Part shown: positions 18,920 through 26,992 of the stretch, one piece after another
Position numbering within the stretch: position 1 is the first letter of the stretch
Layout: the number at the start of each line of letters is the position of its first letter
From: Fischerella sp. JS2
Lineage (GTDB): Bacteria; Cyanobacteriota; Cyanobacteriia; Cyanobacteriales; Nostocaceae
Direction of reading: 5' to 3'
NCBI RefSeq assembly: GCF_032393985.1
Contig: NZ_CP135918.1
Location: 4,154,001 to 4,218,000 of the forward strand
Length of the DNA stretch: 64,000 nt
Notes under the pieces: generated by a model
Database searches by the model: none
Seen by the model: only the letters and a program-made list of their open reading frames with translations
Told to the model about the DNA's origin: nothing
Position numbers and translations under genes: made by a program

Positions 18920-19052
18920 AACCTCACCCCCTTCCCCTCTCTTTACTAAGGGGTGAAAAATGAATGATTTTCTTGTTCGAGAAGGGCAAGATCATCCCCT
19001 TCCCCTCTCCGCGAGTTCACCAGAGGGGTGTCCTATCGGACGGGGTGAGGTT
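18920..19052. repeat. Second palindromic repeat with AACCTCACCCC / GGGGTGAGGTT ends
   Basis: 11-bp inverted ends at 18920-18930 and 19042-19052, followed by TTTT. The interior repeats CTTCCCCTCTC twice and contains no credible gene. Same repeat family as the preceding element. Confidence 0.5.
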
Positions 19053-19100
19053 TTTTCATGCTTGATGGTGAAATTTTTTCATCGGGACTGCCCTCTGCCT

Positions 19101-20342
19101 TCAAGTGGTATACTCAGCGTTAATTTTCACGTAGTCATAACTTAAATCACAACCCCAAGCTATACCGGAACCATGACCGTTACCAACACTTACAGAAATT
19201 AACACGCTATCTTCCTGAAGATACGCACCCGCAGCTGCTTTTTGTAGATATTCAGTTGCTGCTTTGCGATCAAAAGCTAGGGGTTGACCATTTTCCATCA
19301 TTAAAAAATTCCCTAGCTGAATTCTCAGGTTCTCTAGTTCAAAAGGCACACCTGCACGTCCCGCAGCCGCCGCAATGCGTCCCCAGTTAGGATCACGGCC
19401 AAAAATCGCAGATTTGACTAAAGATGAACTTGCAATAGTTTTGGCAATTTGACGTGCTGCTTGTTCATCTTGTGTGCCAGTGACTTGCACTTCTATCAAA
19501 CAAGTTGCGCCTTCACCATCACGAGTGATCGCTTTTGCTAAATGCTGACATACTGCTGTTAACATCGCTTCTAATTTTTCGGCTTCGTGTCCTATTTCAG
19601 TAATTGCTGGGGTGCGGGATTCACCATTAGCAAGGGCGATCAAACTATCATTAGTACTCGTGTCGCCATCAACGGTAATCGCATTAAAACTTTTATCTGC
19701 TGCCCTACTTAACATCTGTTGCCAAAGATGAGGGGAAACGGCGGCATCACAAGTGACAAATGCTAGCATTGTAGCCATATTTGGATGAATCATCCCAGAA
19801 CCTTTGGCAATACCACCAATTCTAACTGGGCGATCGCCGATCATTGTTTCTAGGGCAATTGATTTTGGCACTAAGTCTGTAGTAATAATTGCACCGGCGG
19901 CAGCATCGGAACCAGTTTCTGATAGTGCTGCTACTAGTTGGGGGATTCCGGCTTTGAGTTTATCCATCGGTATGCGCTGCCCAATTACCCCAGTCGAAGC
20001 CAGTAGCACAGAGTCACTGGAGATATTCAACGCTTGAGCGATCGCCATTGCAGATTCTAGGGTATCTAGCCAGCCTTGTTCACCTGTAGCAGCATTTGCC
20101 TGTCCAGCGTTGCAGAGAATGGCACGGGCACTTTGTTTATATTGCAGACGTTGACGACAATAATCTACACACGCCGCCCTCACTTGAGAGGTTGTGAATA
20201 CTCCGGCAGCGATCGCTTCTACATCTGATACTATCAACGCTAAATCTGGCAACCCCGAAGGTTTTAATCCTGCCTTAATTCCAGCTGCCCGATATCCTCT
20301 CGGTGCAGTTACACCACCAGTAATTTCATGCCAGTCTGCCAT
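19101..20342 (-). CDS. argJ: ArgJ: glutamate N-acetyltransferase / amino-acid N-acetyltransferase
   Basis: Bifunctional ornithine acetyltransferase and N-acetylglutamate synthase of the cyclic arginine pathway. From the ATG at 20342 (AAGGGG just upstream) it has 413 residues, the normal length; the open frame extends 31 codons further but that part is low-complexity intergenic sequence. ArgJ cleaves itself before a conserved Thr into two chains, and the site is present as KGSGMIHPNMATML, with Thr near residue 191. FGRDPNWGRI near the end of the beta chain and the conserved N-terminal GGVTAPRGYRAAG are also typical. It lies downstream of the three small-RNA units and reads in the same direction. 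Confidence 0.96.
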   Translation of the reverse strand: MADWHEITGGVTAPRGYRAAGIKAGLKPSGLPDLALIVSDVEAIAAGVFTTSQVRAACVDYCRQRLQYKQSARAILCNAGQANAATGEQGWLDTLESAMAIAQALNISSDSVLLASTGVIGQRIPMDKLKAGIPQLVAALSETGSDAAAGAIITTDLVPKSIALETMIGDRPVRIGGIAKGSGMIHPNMATMLAFVTCDAAVSPHLWQQMLSRAADKSFNAITVDGDTSTNDSLIALANGESRTPAITEIGHEAEKLEAMLTAVCQHLAKAITRDGEGATCLIEVQVTGTQDEQAARQIAKTIASSSLVKSAIFGRDPNWGRIAAAAGRAGVPFELENLRIQLGNFLMMENGQPLAFDRKAATEYLQKAAAGAYLQEDSVLISVSVGNGHGSGIAWGCDLSYDYVKINAEYTT

Positions 20343-20489
20343 GATTTTCCCCTTGCAACTATTACCCGGCTGACTGGCGATTATATCAGTTATTAGTCCT
20401 TTGTCATTTGTCGTTTGTCCTTTATCCTGACTCACAACTCTAGAGTAAGAGTTCTATTCCAACTAAATAATGACCAATGACTAATGACC

Positions 20490-20544
20490 AAAAAAAAGAG
20501 AGAGCCACTTGGGCAGCTCTCCAGATCATCAGGGTGCATCTATA
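20490..20544 (-). ncRNA. Candidate small RNA, unit A of a tandem array
   Basis: On the minus strand: TTGCCC (20573-20578), 16 bp, TATACT (20551-20556), then a predicted start near 20544. The transcript would read TAGATGCACCCTGATGATCT, then a strong stem GAGAGC...GCTCTC and a T8 run ending at 20490, which is an intrinsic terminator. No reading frame. The same unit occurs at about 20711 and 20932. Confidence 0.62.
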
Positions 20545-20710
20545 TAACATAGTATACCATGTTTGGGGTGAGGGGCAATACACCTCAATGAACTTTTTTT
20601 GTTTCTAGTTAACTCACTGGATGTAACAAAGTAATAGGGAAAAATTAGGAAAAATATCTTGTGTTGATAGTTGCCAAATCATACTGCAATCGCAACAAAT
20701 AGCAACAAAT

Positions 20711-20762
20711 AAAAAAAGAGAGCCTTTTGGGCAGCTCTCCAGATCATCAGGGTGCATCTACT
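20711..20762 (-). ncRNA. Candidate small RNA, unit B of a tandem array
   Basis: Same layout as unit A: TTGCCC, 16 bp, TATATT (20769-20774), the conserved body TAGATGCACCCTGATGATCT, then GGAGAGCTGCCC, a changed loop (AAAAGG instead of AAGTGG) and GCTCTCT7. The loop change keeps the stem, which speaks for selection on structure. Spacing from unit A is about 218 bp. Confidence 0.62.
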
Positions 20763-20931
20763 TATCACAATATATCATATTTGGGATGTGGGGCAATACC
20801 CCCTACTAAGTTTTTTATCAAAATTTCCTGAAAAATCTCCGTAAATGCACTATTAGGGAGAACAACAGTTTGTTTTGCCATTTTAATTCGTCAAAGATAC
20901 CCAGTAAATAACCTGAGTAAAAATTAATCAT

Positions 20932-20985
20932 AAAAAAACAGAGAGCTACTTGGGCAGCTCTCCAGATCATCAGGGTGCATCTAAC
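20932..20985 (-). ncRNA. Candidate small RNA, unit C of a tandem array
   Basis: TATACT at 20992-20997, predicted start near 20985, the conserved body TAGATGCACCCTGATGATCT, stem GAGAGC/GCTCTC with AAGTA in the loop, then a T7 run (after one intervening G) at 20932-20938. The -35 region is less alike than in A and B. Spacing from unit B is about 223 bp. A separate GGGGTGTCACCCCC hairpin at 21014 lies upstream. Confidence 0.6.
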
Positions 20986-21152
20986 TAGCACAGTATAGCA
21001 TTATGGGCATGAGGGGTGTCACCCCCCTTTTTGAATTGATTTATTAAAAAATTGTAAAAGTATCGGCAAGGGATCGGGGAATAGGGGGACAGGGGGACAA
21101 GGGGGACAAGAGAAATATCACACTCCTCACACTCTCCCCACCTCCCCAACCC

Positions 21153-22628
21153 CTAAACATTCAACTTCTTCTCTACCAATTGGTTAGTCAGCTTGGGGTC
21201 AGCGCGTTTGTTGGTCTTTTTCAGGACTTGTCCGACAAAGAAACCTTTAAGATTGACGTTACCGTTGCGGTATTTCTCTAATTCTTTGGGGTTTGCAGCA
21301 ATCACTTCATCGATGATGGGTTCTAGGACGCTGGGGTCAGTGATTAACTCTTGACCTGCAAACGCTTTTTCGGGAGAGACACCACTCAGCAAATCGGGCA
21401 ATTTTTCTTTAGCTTGGGCGTTGCTAATTTTGCCTTTTTCAATTCGACTGATGACATCAGCGAGATTCGCAGGTGTAAGAGCAATTTCGGTAATCCCGAG
21501 TTTATTTTTGTTGAGGTAAGCAGCGATATCTTGAGTAATCCAGTTAGCAGCAGCTTTAGGGTTAGCACCACAAGCGATCGCCGCTTCAAAATACTCAGCA
21601 GTAGCACGTTCCTCAGTCAAAACTCGCGCATCGTAGGTTGAAAGCCCCAATTCATCTTCGTAGCGACGGCGTTTTTCGGCTGGTAGTTCCGGTAATTCAG
21701 TTCGCCATTCTAATAATTGTTCTTCTGAGACTTCAATTGGTGCTAAATCTGGTTCTGGGAAGTAGCGATAATCGCTAGAACCTTCTTTAGTTCGCATACT
21801 AACTGTACGTTGAGCGCTTTCTTCCCACAACCGGGTTTCTTGGATAATGCGTTCACCCGCTTCTATAGCTGCTATTTGACGTTCAATTTCGTATTCAATT
21901 GCCTTTTGGATGGCGTTGAACGAGTTCATATTTTTAATTTCTACTTTCGTGCCAAACTTTTCTTGACCGATAGGACGCACAGAAATATTCACATCACAGC
22001 GTAGTGAACCTTCTTGCATATTCCCATCACTGACACCGAGATAACGCATAATCCGGCGTAACTCTTGAGCGTATTCCGCAGCTTCTTGTCCAGAACGTAA
22101 ATCTGGTTCTGAGACAATTTCTACCAAAGGCACACCAGCACGGTTGTAGTCTACCAAAGAATAGGAAGAACCAGACAGGCGATCGCTACCCGCGTGTACC
22201 AATTTCCCTGCATCTTCTTCCATGTGCAGACGAGTGATACCAATTTTTTTACGAACAGGATTCCCATCTTGGTCTACCAACTCAATTTCTAACCAACCGT
22301 GTTCGGCAATGGGTAAATCATATTGGGAAATTTGGTAATTTTTGGGAAGGTCAGGATAAAAATATTGTTTGCGGTCAAACTTGCTGTATTTAGCAATTTG
22401 ACAGTTTAGTGCCAAACCTGCTTTGACAGCGTATTCTAAAACTTTTTCGTTGAGTACCGGCAATACCCCTGGCAAACCCATGCAAACAGGGTCAATATTA
22501 GTATTGGGGTCAGCCCCGAATTCTGTGGAACTACTAGAGAAAATTTTAGTTTTGGTATTCAGCTGACAATGGGTTTCTAGACCAATTATCGCTTCGTACT
22601 CTGTTTTTACTGTTGTAGCAGCAGTCAT
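21153..22628 (-). CDS. gatB: Aspartyl/glutamyl-tRNA(Asn/Gln) amidotransferase subunit B
   Basis: 491 residues, the standard GatB length. GatB, with GatA and GatC, converts Glu-tRNA(Gln) (and Asp-tRNA(Asn) in many bacteria) to the amide form; GatB binds the tRNA and contains the kinase-like site. Diagnostic segments: IIGLETHCQLNTKTKIF, DPVCMGLPGVLPVLN, KFDRKQYFYPDLPKNYQISQ and SLVDYNRAGVPLVEIVSEPD. The C-terminal helical and YqeY-like domains end GQVLKKTNKRADPKLTNQLV. In the cradle domain EIKNMNSFNA and SSDYRYFPEPDLAP are present. It stands alone, as usual in cyanobacteria. Confidence 0.97.
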   Translation of the reverse strand: MTAATTVKTEYEAIIGLETHCQLNTKTKIFSSSSTEFGADPNTNIDPVCMGLPGVLPVLNEKVLEYAVKAGLALNCQIAKYSKFDRKQYFYPDLPKNYQISQYDLPIAEHGWLEIELVDQDGNPVRKKIGITRLHMEEDAGKLVHAGSDRLSGSSYSLVDYNRAGVPLVEIVSEPDLRSGQEAAEYAQELRRIMRYLGVSDGNMQEGSLRCDVNISVRPIGQEKFGTKVEIKNMNSFNAIQKAIEYEIERQIAAIEAGERIIQETRLWEESAQRTVSMRTKEGSSDYRYFPEPDLAPIEVSEEQLLEWRTELPELPAEKRRRYEDELGLSTYDARVLTEERATAEYFEAAIACGANPKAAANWITQDIAAYLNKNKLGITEIALTPANLADVISRIEKGKISNAQAKEKLPDLLSGVSPEKAFAGQELITDPSVLEPIIDEVIAANPKELEKYRNGNVNLKGFFVGQVLKKTNKRADPKLTNQLVEKKLNV

Positions 22629-22732
22629 AAAAACACAAATTATGGTTAATTCTTGTTTAGGCTACTATTTTAGATCGGCATGGACAGTGCTTGAATACGG
22701 TTGTTTGGATAGATGTGGTGTGTTGGCGCTAG

Positions 22733-23059
22733 GCTTGACATCCTCCCACACCTAAAAGCCAGTGGGATTTCAAGAATCACTTCTTGGGTTTCCTCTTTCT
22801 GCAAGGTAAAGTGAAAGATGCTGTATCCTGCTTCTAGATTTGTTTGGACAGAAGTTTTGCTAGCTACATTGTTAGAAATCCGCTTGGTGGTGGGGGAAGA
22901 GTTGGGAAATGATCGCAAATTCGACTTAGATGTGGTTGCGTTTGCATTCTCACCCGTCTTGAACTGAAAGTTCTGGGCTAATAACTCAAGTCCATTAAAA
23001 ACTTCAGTACACTTAATGTTTCCCCTTCGCCCCTCTTCATGATTAAGTTCATCAATCAA
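22733..23059 (-). pseudogene. Decayed mobile-element 3' fragment (IS200/IS605-like right end)
   Basis: A minus-strand frame of about 100 residues (GNIKCTEVFNGLELLAQNF onward to EVILEIPLAFRCGRMSS) without a clear family or good start. It is followed by GTGGGAGGATGTCAAG (complement of 22733-22748). The same kind of boundary, GGGGAGTGTCAA, follows the tnpB gene at 50846, so I read this as the degraded 3' part of a similar element. The assignment is tentative. Confidence 0.35.
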
Positions 23060-23298
23060 ACCGAATTCTTATATGAGAAATCCTGTGAGTTACTTTTAGA
23101 TACTCACAGGCAACTCCTAAGTGAGGGTGTTAATGTGAGATACCAAATATCAAGAATATTGTATAGTTATCTACAAAAAAATTAATATAATTGGCAATAA
23201 GTCAATCGTCAAAACTTGATGGTAATCAGTTAACAGTTAACAGTGAGTAATATAATTTGATAACTGATCGCTGATCACTGAACTACACTCCCCACCTC

Positions 23299-23520
23299 CT
23301 ACTCTTCCACCTCTGGGACAGGATCATAACCACCTGGATGAAATGGATGACAACGTAGAATGCGTCGAACTGCCAACCAAGAACCACGTAATGGCCCAAA
23401 TCTTTCTATGGCTTGGAGGGCATACATAGAACAGGTAGGCTGAAAACGACAAGTAGGAAGAAATAAAGGTGAAATAAACATTCGGTAGAACCGGATCAGC
23501 CAGATTAATAATAGTTTCAT
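23299..23520 (-). CDS. yidD: YidD, membrane protein insertion efficiency factor
   Basis: 73 residues from the ATG at 23520, the usual YidD size. YidD is a small amphipathic protein at the inner face of the membrane that assists YidC-mediated insertion. The conserved core is complete: [29 protein letters not shown], and the end [13 protein letters not shown], with the three family Cys. It is divergent from the kinase gene to its right with about 58 bp between starts. Confidence 0.95.
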   Translation of the reverse strand: MKLLLIWLIRFYRMFISPLFLPTCRFQPTCSMYALQAIERFGPLRGSWLAVRRILRCHPFHPGGYDPVPEVEE

Positions 23521-23578
23521 CAGGATCACATTTTTCTAATAAATTGGTAACAAAGGTCAAAAATTTTTATTTAAATCT

Positions 23579-24289
23579 TTGCTGTTGTTAAGTTTGTTTT
23601 TCGGTTTAGAGTTAATTCCTCCTTTAGGACTGCAACTTGCTAGCGTTGCAGCTTGGTTATCCCTCGTGATGTTAACTGCGTGGGGGGTTAGTCGTTTTGC
23701 TCAAGCAGATTCAGAAATTGTGCGGAAGATAGTACATATAGGAACTGGTAATGTGATTTTGCTAGCTTGGTGGCTGCATATTCCAGCGATCGCAGGTATT
23801 ACAGCCTCAATTTTAGCGAGTGCTGTTACTTTATTGTCCTACCGTTTTCCTATTCTCCCTGGTATTAATAGTGTGGGAAGGCTGAGCTTTGGGACTTTCT
23901 TTTATTCTATGAGTATTGGTGTTTTAGTTGCTTGGTTTTGGTATCTGCAACAACCCCATTATGCAGCACTAGGAATTTTAATTATGTCTTGGGGTGATGG
24001 ACTAGCTGCCCTGGTAGGACAACGATTTGGTAAGCATAAATATTACCTTTTTGGAGGACAAAAAAGCTGGGAAGGTTCTTTGACAATGGCTATTGTTAGT
24101 TTTCTTATTTGCAGCTTGATTTTGATGAGTGTGCAAGGTAACTCTTGGCAAGTCTGGGTTATATCTGTGGTAGTGGCTTTAGCAGCTACTGGGTTAGAAA
24201 CTATTTCTTTTGTTGGTATTGACAATTTGACAGTTCCCTTAGGTAGTGCTGCCCTGGCTTTTGTGTTAACTAAGTTTATAAGTGGTTGA
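23579..24289 (+). CDS. Phytol/polyprenol kinase-like membrane protein (VTE5/DGK family)
   Basis: A 236-residue integral membrane protein with about six or seven spanning segments. RKIVHIGTGNVILLAWW, ILIMSWGDGLAALVGQRFGK and KSWEGSLTMAIVSFL are the signature blocks of the CTP-dependent dolichol/phytol kinase family. The cyanobacterial and plant members (VTE5 type) phosphorylate phytol for tocopherol and chlorophyll recycling. No ATG is available in frame upstream, because a stop lies at 23560-23562; translation probably starts at the TTG at 23579 or a nearby Leu/Val codon. It diverges from yidD. Confidence 0.85.
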   Translation: MLLLSLFFGLELIPPLGLQLASVAAWLSLVMLTAWGVSRFAQADSEIVRKIVHIGTGNVILLAWWLHIPAIAGITASILASAVTLLSYRFPILPGINSVGRLSFGTFFYSMSIGVLVAWFWYLQQPHYAALGILIMSWGDGLAALVGQRFGKHKYYLFGGQKSWEGSLTMAIVSFLICSLILMSVQGNSWQVWVISVVVALAATGLETISFVGIDNLTVPLGSAALAFVLTKFISG

Positions 24290-24329
24290 TTGTTGTTTGT
24301 TGGTGGTTTGTGGTTAGTAGTTAGGATAG

Positions 24330-24351
24330 AGACGCGAGGAACATCGCGTCT
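24330..24351. repeat. Dispersed hairpin AGACGCGA-N6-TCGCGTCT, copy 1
   Basis: 8-bp perfect stem with loop GGAACA, embedded in GTTAGT-type heptamers, 40 bp after the kinase stop. An identical copy lies at 46309-46330, also just after a gene. Confidence 0.75.
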
Positions 24352-24419
24352 GTACGTTAGTGGTTGGTGGTTGGTGATCAAAAAAGGTAAAAGTAACTAG
24401 ACAAATAACCTTTCCCCTA

Positions 24420-24815
24420 TTACCTGTGATAGTAGTATCTACGATAGTAATAGTTTTGTTGCGGAAAATTGACACCGTGACGGTAGATTCTACGGTAGCG
24501 TACTCTGGGATGGTAGTTATAAACTCTTTGATAATGAGGTTTATAGTGATACCGTCTGTAGTAACGATGCCTATAATAACGGCGTCTATGATGAAGATTT
24601 TGTCTGTAATGGCGCGTTCTTCTATAGCGATAGCGTCTGTGTCGTTGACTAATTTTATAATCTTGGTTTTGTGTTGTTTGTTGCAGTTCTATTGCATCGG
24701 CTTCTTGCTGTGAAATAATGGGTGCTTGAGTAGATGACAAGGTGTGTGCTGCGGCTACTTCTAATCCCAAGCTAATAGGCAATACTAAAGTACTGACTAC
24801 GAACTTCCAAAACAT
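24420..24815 (-). CDS. Secreted Arg/Tyr/His-rich low-complexity protein
   Basis: 131 residues. Residues 1-23 (MFWKFVVSTLVLPISLGLEVAAAH, minus the last) form a signal peptide with an AAA-type cleavage region. From about residue 58 to the end the mature chain is almost entirely Arg, Tyr and His (for example RHRRYRYRRTRHYR, then YYRRYHYKPHYQRVY), with predicted pI above 11. Such a chain could bind acidic polysaccharide, nucleic acid or metal in the periplasm or sheath; no family is recognised. The ATG at 24815 is preceded by GGAGC. Codon use in the repeat part is biased to TAT/CGT/CGC. Confidence 0.6.
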   Translation of the reverse strand: MFWKFVVSTLVLPISLGLEVAAAHTLSSTQAPIISQQEADAIELQQTTQNQDYKISQRHRRYRYRRTRHYRQNLHHRRRYYRHRYYRRYHYKPHYQRVYNYHPRVRYRRIYRHGVNFPQQNYYYRRYYYHR

Positions 24816-25211
24816 TATTCTACGCTCCTAATTGTTTGTTTTTTAACAAACCTTTCTCAATCCTTGATTTACTACTCACCTATAAGGTTGGAAGGTTTAT
24901 TGTTTATGCTTGGTGGTTCACGCAGTTCTTATTTACTGCCAACTAATGGCTAGTTTTAGATTCCGTCCTATTTTCAAGATCAAGTGTTTGGTCTAGGAAA
25001 CGATTATCACTAAATGTTGTGATGAAAATTGTTCTTGGTGAACTGACACCAATTCAAAAAATGTTTAAGAGCGGATAATCTTACCCCGAGATCAAGGACA
25101 GTTGGGGAGGGTCTAATTCAAAATAATTTTGCTATTTGGGAAAACTTTACAAAAATACAAAAATATATAAACTTAGTAATATCTACTGAATTATGACAAC
25201 GAAAATTTCGG
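24816..25211. other. Intergenic region, no gene seen
   Basis: About 400 bp. It contains CACCAATTCAAAAAATGTTTAAG (25049-25071, first 20 bases like the repeat at 18788) and no credible frame. The start of the right-hand gene (25212) has only a weak ribosome binding site. Confidence 0.4.
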
Positions 25212-25907
25212 ATGACTTTTTTGCCTTTATCTCAGCCACTACTACGTGACAAACAAGAAGATTTAGATGTTCAAGATTTACAAGGTTTATTACGCCTGAA
25301 TTGGAAACTAGGTAAGTTTAATCTTTGGTCAGGTTTTTATACCCGAATAGATCAAGTATTTATCTTCTGGGGTTTGATTTGTGCTGGTATTTTTATTACA
25401 GCACAATTTTTACCTGTTAGCTGGTATACACAAGCTATTTTATGGTCATTTCTCACTCTCATTGGTAGTGTGAGTATGATAATTTTGACATGGTTTTGGG
25501 TAAGTGTAGAAAAGTTGCGTTGGCTGTTATATGGTTGGGTAATCTTAATGATTACAGGTGTTACCCTGACTAATTTAGGAATTTTCTATGGCTGGAGTAC
25601 TGTTTTGATAAACTTATGTCCTTTGTGGTTAACAATAACCGCTCTTGGTTACTTATTGACAGCTTGGGGTGTGCGATCGCGTACTTTTTTACTGATGGCT
25701 ATAATTCACTGCATCAGTATTGCTATTTTACCATTGTGTGGTGGTTGGCAATTTGGCGCTACTGGAATTGTTATGGCAATTAGTTTACTAGTATTGGCAG
25801 AGTGGCAATGGGATATGCGCCAACCAATCGAAGATTACGATCTTTTAACGCCAGAACAAAAGTTATTTAATCAACAACAATATGAACGGCGTTTAGTTGC
25901 AAAATAA
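25212..25907 (+). CDS. Conserved membrane protein of unknown function, 231 residues
   Basis: About six hydrophobic segments between residues 52 and 200 (for example VFIFWGLICAGIFITAQFLP, WSFLTLIGSVSMIILTWFWV, LLYGWVILMITGVTLTNLGI), then a charged cytoplasmic tail (EWQWDMRQPIEDYDLLTPEQ). The N-terminal 50 residues are soluble and acidic (DKQEDLDVQDLQGLL). I do not recognise a named domain. It stands alone, followed by a strong terminator hairpin. Confidence 0.6.
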   Translation: MTFLPLSQPLLRDKQEDLDVQDLQGLLRLNWKLGKFNLWSGFYTRIDQVFIFWGLICAGIFITAQFLPVSWYTQAILWSFLTLIGSVSMIILTWFWVSVEKLRWLLYGWVILMITGVTLTNLGIFYGWSTVLINLCPLWLTITALGYLLTAWGVRSRTFLLMAIIHCISIAILPLCGGWQFGATGIVMAISLLVLAEWQWDMRQPIEDYDLLTPEQKLFNQQQYERRLVAK

Positions 25908-25994
25908 AAGGTTTCTGACACTGTTTAAGACAAAGCTGAAGAGTCGGGATGTTGTTGTTTTTTAACAGAATTTTTGTAAGTTGATAATAAATTT

Positions 25995-26029
25995 AACCCG
26001 CTTATAATAAATTTGTTTGCAAGCGGGTT
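25995..26029 (+). terminator. Terminator hairpin after the membrane protein gene
   Basis: Arms AACCCGCTT (25995-26003) and AAGCGGGTT (26021-26029), followed by ATTTATTTTAT. Located 88 bp after the stop at 25907. Confidence 0.65.
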
Positions 26030-26396
26030 ATTTATTTTATAAACATCATTTTAGGTAAGGGGTGATTGGTAATTGGAGTATTATCTAATACCTGTGTTTG
26101 TAGTGGAAATATAACTCATACTAATTTTGGATTTTAATTTTTGGATTAAAACCATTGATTAATAAGTTATTCCAGAATCTTGAAACAAGACTTCTTATGC
26201 CTATTTGATAGGATATCTTGCACCTACCCAATTTACTGGTGTGAGAATAAATTCTGTCGTCTTGATCGCCTAAATCCGTTAAAACGGACTCAAATCTTGT
26301 TGCAGTCAGATTTATCTGACTTTAGCTATAAGCCAAGAAATTTATTTTTTGGTGGATCTTAATTTGCACTTCACGCAACATATAACCAACATATAA

Positions 26397-26431
26397 AAAA
26401 TCGGTGAATAACAATCATATTCACCGATTTT
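26397..26431. terminator. 14-bp perfect hairpin, terminator for the minus-strand small gene
   Basis: AAAATCGGTGAATA (26397-26410), loop ACAATCA, exact complement (26418-26431). On the minus strand it lies about 50 bp after the stop of the 45-residue gene and runs into TTTTTATATG, so it can end that transcript; it may also serve the plus strand. Confidence 0.65.
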
Positions 26432-26482
26432 GAATTGAATGACTCATCTTAGATCTTTTATCAATCACTGATTCATTTTTGC

Positions 26483-26620
26483 TTATTCAGAATAAACATC
26501 TCCTGTGTAGGGTTGGACACCGATATTGGGATAAGCATCGTCATTAGGGCCAAATATCCGTACCGCAGCTTCAGTAATATAGCGAGTGACACTAGCGATG
26601 AGATTCGAGATAGCCCTCAT
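26483..26620 (-). CDS. Small protein, 45 residues, conserved-looking
   Basis: Minus-strand ATG at 26620 with GAGGGAG eight bases upstream, stop at 26483-26485, and a strong hairpin terminator downstream. The product starts MRAISNLIASVTRYITEAAV, then RIFGPNDDAYPNIGVQPYTG, then DVYSE. The first half is an amphipathic or membrane-associated helix; the second half is a polar tail with a DDAYPNIGVQP motif. The complete gene architecture (ribosome site, frame, terminator) makes it credible despite its size. I believe similar short proteins occur in other cyanobacteria but cannot name a function. Confidence 0.65.
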   Translation of the reverse strand: MRAISNLIASVTRYITEAAVRIFGPNDDAYPNIGVQPYTGDVYSE

Positions 26621-26992
26621 AATTAGACTCCCTCTTAATTTATTAGTTTTATAGGAATATCTATACTCTAATTCTAGGATTTTTGATTTGCTTTCAACTT
26701 CAACATATTGATATTTATGGCAATGTTACTTGATAAATGTTTGCAGAGGTTTAGCTTCAGGAATAGTGATACCGTCTAGTTTAAGTCTGACTGTAAATAA
26801 CAGGCTTACAGCATCTAGATTATTGTTGATTATAACCATTAAAATAATTTAATTTTTAACAAAAAATATATGATTATTCTTGTAAAAGTTGTATGAATAG
26901 TCTTTTCGGGATGTTACATTTCTAGACATTGACAATATTTATAGTGAAAATTACCATAAAGTAAATAAGCATCCTTGAAGGGAGGCGATCGC
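26621..26992. other. Intergenic region upstream of the NAD operon
   Basis: About 370 bp, AT-rich, holding the divergent promoters of the 45-residue gene and of pncB. No palindrome strong enough to call an NrtR operator was found by eye. Confidence 0.4.

Noticed and set aside
20490-20997. Calling the three small-RNA units NsiR1.
   Set aside because: They share the tandem idea, but location (gatB-argJ rather than upstream of hetF), spacing (220 bp) and lack of the TCCGGA -35 motif do not match what I remember, and I cannot compare sequences here.
21122-21132. ACTCCTCACAC, the core of the cyanobacterial small RNA Yfr1.
   Set aside because: It sits in a C-rich low-complexity stretch typical of gene ends here and lacks the two flanking Yfr1 hairpins.
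26180-26362. A 60-codon plus-strand frame.
   Set aside because: TTG start, no ribosome site, no recognisable pattern, and placed between hairpins in AT-rich DNA.
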